Source of the DNA: Sialis fuliginosa
Lineage: Eukaryota; Arthropoda; Insecta; Megaloptera; Sialidae
Assembly (NCBI GenBank): GCA_961205875.1
Contig: OY540818.1
Span: 2,117,361-2,181,360, forward strand
Length of the DNA stretch: 64,000 nt
Reading direction: 5' to 3'
Each line of letters opens with the position of its first letter. Positions within the stretch are counted from its first letter, which is position 1. The notes under the pieces were generated by a model that did no database searches, had not been told where the DNA came from, and was given only the letters and a program-made list of their open reading frames with translations. Below, in pieces: positions 55,641 to 64,000 of the stretch. The position numbers and the translations under genes were made by a program.

Positions 55641-55739
55641 AAATTTAAACATAAATTTAAACATAAATTAAAACATAAACTTAAATTTAAACATAAATTT
55701 AAACATAAATTAAAACATAAATTAAAACATAAACTTAAA

Positions 55740-55805
55740 CATAAACATAAACATAAACATAAACATAAACATAAACATAAACATAAACATAAACATAAAC
55801 ATAAA
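55740..55805 (+). repeat. Short (CATAAA)n tract
   Basis: About eleven CATAAA hexamers in the same HOR context as the tract about 160 bp upstream. Equivalent to 63531-63603. Confidence 0.9.
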
Positions 55806-56638
55806 TTTAAACATAAATTTAAACATAAATTTAAACATAAATTTAAACATAAATTTAAACATAAATTTAAACATAAATTAAAACTTAAATTAAAACATAA
55901 ACTTAAACATAAACTTAAACATAATCTTAAACATAAATTTAAACATAAATTTAAACATAAATTTAAACATAAATTTAAACATAAATTAAAACATAAATTT
56001 AAACATAAATTTAAACATAAATTTAAACATAAATTAAAACATAAATTAAAACATAAACTTAAACATAAATTAAAATATAAACTTAAATTTAAACATAAAT
56101 TTAAACATAAATTAAATCTTAAACATAAACTTAAACATAAATTTAAACATAAATTTAAACATAAATTAAAACATAAACTTAAATTTAAACATAAATTTAA
56201 ACATAAATTTAAACTTAAATTTAAACATAAATTAAAACATAAACTTAAACATAAACTTAAACATAAACTTAAACATAAATTTAAACATAAATTTAAACAT
56301 AAATTTAAACATAAATTTAAACATAAATTTAAACATAAGTTAAAACATAAATTAAAACATAAACTTAAATTTAAACATAAATTTAAACATAAATTTAAAC
56401 ATAAGTTTAAACATAAATTTAAACATAAATTAAAATATAAACATAAATTTAAACATAAATTAAAATATAAACATAAATTAAAATATAAACATAAATTTAA
56501 ACATAAATTTAAACATAAATTTAAACATAAATTTGAGCAAAAATATAAACATAAATTTAAACATATATTAAAACATAAACTTAAATTTAAACATAAATTT
56601 AAACATAAATTAAAACATAAATTAAACATAAACTTAAA

Positions 56639-56679
56639 CATAAACATAAACATAAACATAAACATAAACATAAACATAA
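56639..56679 (+). repeat. Short (CATAAA)n tract
   Basis: About seven CATAAA hexamers after a slightly shortened leader (CATAAATTAAACATAAACTTAAA). Confidence 0.88.
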
Positions 56680-57975
56680 ATTTAAACATAAATTTAAACA
56701 TAAATTTAAACATAAATTTAAAAATAAATTAAAACATAAATTAAAACATAAACTTAAACATAAATTTAAACATAAACTTAAACATAAATTTAAACATAAA
56801 TTTAAACATAAATTTAAACATAAATTTAAACATAAATTTAAACATAAATTTAAACATAAATTTAAACATAAATTTAAACAACAAATTTAAACATAAATTC
56901 AAACATAATTTTAAACATAAATTTAAACATAAATTTTAACATAAATTTAAACATAAATTAAAACATAAATTTAAACAGAAATTTAAACATAAATTTAAAT
57001 ATAAATTAAAACATAAATTAAAACATAAATTAAAACATAAACTTAAATTTAAACATAAATTTAAACATAAATTAAATCTTAAACATCAACTTAACATAAA
57101 TTTAAACATAAATTTAAACATAAATTAAAACATCAACTTAAATTTAAATATAAATTTAAACATAAATTTAAACTTAAATTTAAACATAAATTAAAACATA
57201 AACTTAAACATAAATTAAAAAATAAATTTAAACATAAATTAAAACAAACTTAAATTTAAACATAAATTTAAACATAAATTTAAACATAAATTAAAACATA
57301 AATTAAAACATAAACTTAAATTTAAACATAAATTTAAACATAAATTTAAACATAAATTTAAACATAAATTTAAACTTAAATATAAATTTAAACATAAATT
57401 TAAACATAAATTTAAACATAAATTAAAACAAAAATTAAAACATAAACTTAAACATAAACTTAAACATAAACTTAACCATAAACTTAAACATAAATTTAAA
57501 CATAAATTTAAACATAAATTTAAACATAAATTTAAACATAAATTTAAACATAAATTTAAACAACAAATTTAAACATAAATTCAAACATAATTTTAAACAT
57601 AAATTTAAACATAAATTTTAACATAAATTTAAACATAAATTAAAACATAAATTTAAACATAAATTTAAACATAAATTTAAACATAATATAAAACATAAAT
57701 TAAAACATAAACTTAAATTTAAACATAAATTTAAACATAAATTTAAACATAAATTTAAACATAAATTTAAACATAAATTTAAACATAAATTTAAACATAA
57801 ATTTAAACATAAATTAAAATATAAACATAAATTTAAACATAAATTTAAACATAAATTTAATCATAAATTTAAGTATAAATATAAACATAAATTTAAACAT
57901 AAATTAAAACATAAACTTAAATTTAAACATAAATTTAAACTTAAATTAAAACATAAATTAAAACATAAACTTAAA

Positions 57976-58197
57976 CATAAACATAAACATAAACATAAAC
58001 ATAAACATAAACATAAACATAAACATAAACATAAACATAAACATAAACATAAACATAAACATAAACATAAACATAAACTTAAACATAAACATAAACATAA
58101 ACATAAACATAAACATAAGCATAAACAAAAACATAAACATAAACATAAATATAAACATAAACATAAACATAAAACATAAACATAAACATAAACATAA
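57976..58197 (+). repeat. (CATAAA)n hexamer array, left arm of island 4
   Basis: About 37 hexamers with the same three internal interruptions as the island-3 left arm (CTTAAA near 58079, ATAAGCATAAACAAAAACAT with G at 58119, and TATAAA). The 110 bp upstream also matches 19.13-19.24 kb, so loci 3 and 4 are close relatives. Confidence 0.95.
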
Positions 58198-58462
58198 GCA
58201 TTTAACATAAACTAAATCATACACCTAAATAAACATATAACAACAACTGCAAATCGACTCGATTTGTATTAAATCGGTCTATTTTGATAATAAACGCCTC
58301 GATTCGTACCAATAACAATCGGATCAAATTATTTTCATTCAATTCCATCAGTTTGGATACTTATCGGAAAATTAGTGTTTAAATGACTAGATTTGACATT
58401 ATTTGATGTAATTTGAGTCAAATGATGATTTTCGACCCAATTCTTTTTTACAATTAAAAATA
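58198..58462. other. 265-bp unique island, copy 4 (consensus-like)
   Basis: I found no private change in this copy; it equals the majority base at every position I compared. The palindrome CAAATCGACTCGATTTG is at 58250-58266, and about nine CpGs are present. Internal direct repeat CTCGATT...AATCGG and the ATTTGAC/GTCAAAT inverted pair are intact. No coding sequence or RNA gene is recognised; the minus-strand frame running into it is repeat-derived apart from a short tail. Confidence 0.92.
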
Positions 58463-58855
58463 ATGTTTATGTTTATGTTGTTGTTTATGTTTATGTTTAT
58501 GTTTATGTTTATGTTTATGTTTATGTTTATGTTTATGTTTATGTTTATGTTTATGTTTATGTTTATGTTTATGTTTATGTTTATGTTTATGTTTCTGTTT
58601 ATGTTTATGTTTATGTTTATGTTTATGTTTATGTTTATGTTTATGTTTATGTTTATGTTTATGTTTATGTTTATGTTTATGTTTATGTTTATGTTTATGT
58701 TTATGTTTATGTTTATGTTTATGTTTATGTTTATGTTTATGTTTATGTTTATGTTTATGTTTATGTTTATGTTTATGTTTATGTTTATGTTTATGTTTAT
58801 GTTTATGTTTATGTTTATGTTTATGTTTATGTTTATGTTTATGTTTATGTTTATG
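58463..58855 (-). repeat. (TTTATG)n hexamer array, right arm of island 4
   Basis: About 65 hexamers with only two visible interruptions (GTTGTT near the start, GTTCCTG-type change at about 58594 reading GTTTCTG). The long MFMF and ININ frames here are stop-free repeat translation. Confidence 0.95.
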
Positions 58856-59056
58856 TTTAAATTTAAGTTCATGTTTTAATTTATGTTTAAATTTATGTTT
58901 AAAATGTATGTTTAAATTTATGTTTAAGTTTATGTTTAAGTTTATGTTTTAATTTATGTTTAAATTTATGTTTAAAATGTATGTTTAAATTTATGTTTAA
59001 GTTTATGTTTAAAGTTATGTTTTAATTCATATTTCAATTTATGTTTAAATTTATGT
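58856..59056 (-). repeat. Inverted 12-mer tail of composite locus 4
   Basis: Same ordered inverted words as the tails of loci 1 and 2, but with an internal tandem duplication of about 73 bp (AAAATGTATG at 58901 and 58974). The tail ends at a GTAC palindrome. Confidence 0.87.
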
Positions 59057-59077
59057 ACATAAATTTAAACATAAATT
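59036..59077. repeat. 42-bp perfect palindrome, orientation switch 3
   Basis: Spacer-free inverted repeat centred on GTAC at 59055-59058, joining inverted monomers on the left to forward monomers on the right, as at 8957 and 17934. Confidence 0.9.
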
Positions 59078-60809
59078 TAAACATAAATTTAAACATAAAT
59101 TTAAACATAAATTTAAAAATAAATTTAAACATAAATTTAAACAACAAATTTTAACATAAATTCAAACATAATTTTAAACATAAATTTAAACATAAATTTA
59201 AACATAAATTAAAACATAAATTTAAACATAAATTTAAAGATAAATTTAAACATAAACTTAAACATAAATTTAAACATAAATTTAAACATAAATTTAAACA
59301 TAAATTTAAACATAAATTTAAACATAAATTAAACATAAATTTAAACATAAATTTAAACATAAATTTAAAAATAAATTTAAATATAAATTAAAACAAACTT
59401 AAATTTAAACATAAATTTAAACATAAATTTAAACATAAATTTAAACATAAACTAAAACATAAATTTGAACATAAATTTAAACATAAATTTAAACATAAAT
59501 TTAAACATAAATTTAAACATAAATTTAAACATAAATTTAAACATAAATTTAAACATAAATTTAAACATAAATTTAAACATAAATTTAAAAATAAATTTAA
59601 ACATAAATTTAAACATAAAATTAAACTTAAATTTAAACATAAATTTAAACATAAATTTAAACATAAATTTAAACATAAATTAAAACAAACTTAAATTTAA
59701 ACATAAATTAAATCTTAAACATATACTTAAACATAAACTTAAACATAAACTTAAACATAAATTTAAACATAAATTTAAACATAAATTTAAAAATAAATTT
59801 AAACATAAATTAAAACAAACTTAAATTTAAACATAAATTTAAACATAAATTTAAACATAAATTTAAACATAAATTAAATCTTAAACATAAACTTAAACAT
59901 AAATTTAAACATAAATTTAAACATAAATTAAAACTTAAATTTAAACATAAATTTAAACATAAATTTAAACATAAATTTAAAGATAAATTTAAATTTAAAT
60001 ATAAATTTTAACATAAATTTAAACATAAATTAAAACAAAAATTAAAACATAAACTTAAACATAAACTTAAACATAAATTTAAACATAAATTAAAACATAA
60101 ATTAAAACATAAACTTAAACATAAACTTAAACATAATCTTAAACATAAATTTAAACATAAATTTAAACATAAATTTAAACATAAATTTAAACATAAATTA
60201 AAACATAAATTTAAACATAAATTTAAACATAAATTTAAACATAAATTAAAACATAAATTAAAACATAAACTTAAACATAAATTAAAATATAAAGATAAAT
60301 TTAAACATAAATTTAAACATAAATTAAATTTTAAACATAAACTTAAACATAAATTTAAACATAAATTTAAACATAAATTAAAACATAAACTTAAATTTAA
60401 ACATAAATTTAAACATAAATTTAAACTAAAATTTAAACATAAATTAAAACATAAACTTAAACATAAACTTAAACATAAACTTAAACATAAATTTAAACAT
60501 AAATTTAAACATAAATTTAAACATAAATTTAAACATAAATTTAAACATAAGTTAAAACATAAATTAAAACATAAACTTAAATTTAAACATAAATTTAAAC
60601 ATAAATTTAAACATAAGTTTAAACATAAATTTAAACATAAATTAAAATATAAACATAAATTTAAACATAAATTAAAATATAAACATAAATTTAAACATAA
60701 ATTTAAGCATAAATATAAACATAAATTTAAACATATATTAAAACATAAACTTAAATTTAAACATAAATTTAAACATAAATTAAAACATAAATTAAAACAC
60801 AAACTTAAA

Positions 60810-60863
60810 CATAAACATAAACATAAACATAAACATAAACATAAACATAAACATAAACATAAA
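60810..60863 (+). repeat. Short (CATAAA)n tract
   Basis: About nine CATAAA hexamers after CATAAATTAAAACACAAACTTAAA. No island follows. Confidence 0.9.
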
Positions 60864-61445
60864 TTTAAACATAAATTTAAACTTAAATTTAAACATAAAT
60901 TTAAACATAAATTAAAACATAAATTAAAACATAAACTTAAACATAAATTAAAATATAAACTTAAATTTAAACATAAATTTAAACATAAATTAAATCTTAA
61001 ACATAAACTTAAACATAAACTTAAACATAAATTTAAACATAAATTAAAACATAAACTTAAATTTAAACATAAATTTAAACATAAATTTAATTTTAAATTT
61101 AAACATAAATTAAAACATAAACTTAAACATAAACTTAAACATAAACTTAAACATAAATTTAAACATAAATTTAAACATAAATTTAAACATAAATTTAAAC
61201 ATAAGTTAAAACATAAATTAAAACATAAACTTAAATTTAAACATAAGTTTAAACATAAATTTAAACATAAATTAAAATATAAACATAAATTTAAACATAA
61301 ATTAAAATATAAACATAAATTTAAACATAAATTAAAATATAAACATAAATTTAAACATAAATTTAAGCATAAATATAAACATAAATTTAAACATATATTA
61401 AAACATAAACTTAAATTTAAACATAAATTTAAACATAAATTAAAA

Positions 61446-62640
61446 CATAATATAAACTTAAACATAAATTTAAACATAAATTTAAACATAAATTTAAACA
61501 TAAATTTAAACATAAATTTAAACATAAATTTAAACATAAATTTAAACATAAATTTTAACTTTAATTTAAACATAAATTTAAACATAAATTTAAACATAAA
61601 TTTATACATAAAATTAAACATAAATTTAAACATAAATTTAAACAAAAATTTAAACATAAATTTAAACATAAATTTAAACATAAATTTATACATAAAATTA
61701 AACATAAATTTAAACATAAATTTAAACATAAGTTAAATTTTAAACATAAACTTAAACATAAATTTAAATATAAATTTAAACATAAATTTAAACATAAATT
61801 TAAACGTAAATTTAAACTTAAATTTAAGCATAAATTTAAACATAAATTTAAACATAAAATTAAACATAAATTAAAACATAAACTTAAATTTAAACATAAA
61901 TTTAAACTTAAATTTAAACATAAATTAAAACATAAACTTAAACATAAACTTAAACATAAACATAAACATAAATTTAAACATAAATTTAAACATAAATTTA
62001 AACATAAATTTAAACATAAATTTAAACATAAATTTAAACATAAATTTAAACATAAATTTAAACATAAATTTAAACATAAATTTAAACATAAATTTAAACA
62101 TAAATTTAAACATAAATTTAAACATAAATTTAAAAAAAAATTTAAACATAAATTAAAACAAACTTAAATTTAAACCTAAATTTAAACATAAATTTAAACA
62201 TAAATTAAATCTTAAACATAAACTTAAACATAAGTTTAAACATAAATTTTAACATAAATTAAAACATAAACTTAAATTTAAACATAAATTTAAACATAAA
62301 TTTAAACTTAAATTTAAACATAAACTTAAACATAAATTTAAACATAAGTTTAAACATAAATTTAAACATAAATTTAAACATAAATTTAAACAACAAATTT
62401 AAACATAAATTCAAACATAATTTTAAACATAAATTTAAACATAAATTTTAACATAAATTTAAACATAAATTAAAACATAAATTCAAACATAAATTTAAAC
62501 ATAAATTTAAACATAAATTAAAACATAAAAAAAAACATAAACTTAAATTTAAACATAAATTTAAACATAAATTAAAATATAAACATAAATTTTAACATAA
62601 AGTTAAACATAAATAAAAATATAAACATAAATTTAAACAT
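61446..62640 (+). repeat. About 7.2-kb-spaced duplication, copy 2
   Basis: Second copy of 54236-55440. A further tandem copy of its right part begins at about 62.65 kb, with the A9 run at 62132 and 62719 (587 bp apart) and the CATAAAAAAAAACAT word near 62526 and 63113 (587 bp). Confidence 0.87.
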
Positions 62641-63362
62641 AAATTTAAACATAAATTTAAACATAAATTTAAACATAAATTTAAACATAAATTTAAACAT
62701 AAATTTAAACATAAATTTAAAAAAAAATTTAAACATAAATTAAAACAAACTTAAATTTAAACCTAAATTTAAACATAAATTTAAACATAAATTAAATCTT
62801 AAACATAAACTTAAACATAAGTTTAAACATAAATTTTAACATAAATTAAAACATAAACTTAAATTTAAACATAAATTTAAACATAAATTTAAACTTAAAT
62901 TTAAACATAAACTTAAACATAAATTTAAACATAAGTTTAAACATAAATTTAAACATAAATTTAAACATAAATTTAAACAACAAATTTAAACATAAATTCA
63001 AACATAATTTTAAACATAAATTTAAACATAAATTTTAACATAAATTTAAACATAAATTAAAACATAAATTCAAACATAAATTTAAACATAAATTTAAACA
63101 TAAATTAAAACATAAAAAAAAACATAAACTTAAATTTAAACATAAATTTAAACATAAATTAAAATATAAACATAAATTTTAACATAAAGTTAAACATAAA
63201 TAAAAATATAAACATAAATTTAAACATAAATTTTAACATAAATTTAAACATAAATTTAAACATAAATATAAACATAAATTTAAACATAAATTAAAACATA
63301 AACTTAAATTTAAACATAAATTAGAACATAAATTAAAACATAAATTAAAACATAAACTTAAA

Positions 63363-63423
63363 CATAAACATAAACATAAACATAAACATAAACATAAACA
63401 TAAACATAAACATAAACATAAAT
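63363..63423 (+). repeat. Short (CATAAA)n tract
   Basis: About ten CATAAA hexamers, the counterpart of 55578-55640 in the duplicated segment. Confidence 0.9.
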
Positions 63424-63530
63424 ATAAACATAAATTTAAACATAAATTTAAACATAAATTAAAACATAAACTTAAATTTAAACATAAATTTAAACATAAA
63501 TTAAAACATAAATTAAAACATAAACTTAAA

Positions 63531-63603
63531 CATAAACATAAACATAAACATAAACATAAACATAAACATAAACATAAACATAAACATAAACATAAACATA
63601 AAT
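63531..63603 (+). repeat. Short (CATAAA)n tract
   Basis: About twelve CATAAA hexamers, the counterpart of 55740-55805, apparently one hexamer longer. Confidence 0.9.
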
Positions 63604-64000
63604 TTAAACATAAATTTAAACATAAATTTAAACATAAATTTAAACATAAATTTAAACATAAATTTAAACATAAATTAAAACTTAAATTAAAACATAAACT
63701 TAAACATAAACTTAAACATAATCTTAAACATAAATTTAAACATAAATTTAAACATAAATTTAAACATAAATTTAAACATAAATTAAAACATAAATTTAAA
63801 CATAAATTTAAACATAAATTTAAACATAAATTAAAACATAAATTAAAACATAAACTTAAACATAAATTAAAATATAAACTTAAATTTAAACATAAATTTA
63901 AACATAAATTAAATCTTAAACATAAACTTAAACATAAATTTAAACATAAATTTAAACATAAATTAAAACATAAACTTAAATTTAAACATAAATTTAAACA

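Larger units (their letters stand above)
53911..57975 (+). repeat. Forward 12-bp satellite array, block 8
   Basis: Forward 12-mers with several short (CATAAA)n tracts and the words AAAAAAAAATTT (A run from 54934), ATAAGTTTAAAC and TTAAAATATAAACAT. The frame at 55448-56713 on the minus strand is entirely NLCL/FKFM/CLCL repeat translation and not a gene. Confidence 0.94.
59057..64000 (+). repeat. Forward 12-bp satellite array, block 9
   Basis: Forward 12-mers to the window end. 60.1-60.9 kb resembles 55.9-56.7 kb, 61446-62640 copies 54236-55440, and 62.65-64.0 kb copies 54.87-56.2 kb at an offset of about 7785. The 60008-61729 minus-strand frame is repeat translation. No gene is seen. Confidence 0.94.

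Noticed and set aside
55448..56713. 421-residue minus-strand open frame rich in Cys and Leu
   Set aside because: Pure translation of the array. The change from FKFM to NLCL follows phase shifts, not protein architecture.
58399..58872. Minus-strand ININ frame ending in about 25 non-repetitive residues from the island
   Set aside because: The island part is short, matches no family I recognise, and is open only because the stop lies near the island middle. A small gene cannot be excluded but is not supported.
60008..61729. 573-residue minus-strand open frame
   Set aside because: It consists wholly of NLCL/FKFM/CLCL strings produced by the NNTAAA words. These lack stops in that frame, and equivalents appear wherever phase is kept. 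There is no non-repetitive domain.
1..64000. CRISPR array
   Set aside because: The repeats are contiguous low-complexity monomers without unique spacers of constant length, and there are no cas genes.
1..64000. Bacterial or organellar origin of the window
   Set aside because: No gene, promoter or RNA gene is seen in 64 kb, and the multi-level HOR structure is typical of eukaryotic satellite arrays. AT-rich mitochondrial control regions are far shorter.

Overview
The window is almost entirely tandem satellite DNA and holds no gene I can support. The basic unit is a 12-bp monomer, CATAAA+TTTAAA, itself two 6-bp words of the form NNTAAA. The monomer has 7 A, 4 T, 1 C and 0 G, so the DNA is about 90% A+T and the + strand is nearly free of G except in inverted blocks and four islands. 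This points to a eukaryotic heterochromatic region (pericentromeric, subtelomeric or knob-like). No gene, rRNA, tRNA, canonical telomere repeat or recognisable transposon protein is present, so I cannot name the organism. All long reading frames (for example 55448-56713 and 60008-61729 on the minus strand) are translations of the repeat: its words lack stops in several frames and give FKFM, NLCL, MFMF or ININ strings.

Layout. 1-7800: forward 12-mer array with 0.8-1.5 kb higher-order repeats (HORs). 7801-8962: a composite locus made of a (CATAAA)n array, a 265-bp unique island, a (TTTATG)n array and an inverted 12-mer tail ending in an ATGTACAT palindrome. 8965-17181: forward array, of which 10158-16929 is a near-perfect second copy of 1-6748. 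17182-17955 and 19241-20030: two more composite loci. 20031-49746: forward arrays built of HORs of about 0.8, 2.8 and 6.2 kb, interrupted by two 450-bp inverted blocks at 25151 and 27933. 49747-53910: two further inverted blocks around a 1000-bp tandem pair. 53911-57975: forward array with several short (CATAAA)n tracts. 57976-59056: the fourth composite locus. 59057-64000: forward array largely duplicating 54.2-56.2 kb at offsets of about 7198 and 7785 bp.

The most unusual feature is the composite locus, present four times. A 265-bp, CpG-containing, normal-complexity core is conserved with no indels (0 to about 6 private substitutions per copy). It sits between hexamer arrays in inverted orientation, (CATAAA)n on the left and (TTTATG)n on the right, and the mirror symmetry continues into the flanking 12-mers. 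This resembles foldback-type elements, whose long inverted repeats are made of short tandem repeats, but it could equally be an inversion junction inside the satellite. The core has an 8+1+8 palindrome and an internal direct repeat, so it may be a protein-binding or initiation site. No function can be assigned from sequence alone.

Coordinates of repeat boundaries are approximate (plus or minus one or two 12-mers), because the flanking monomers are identical. All identities and counts were read by eye.
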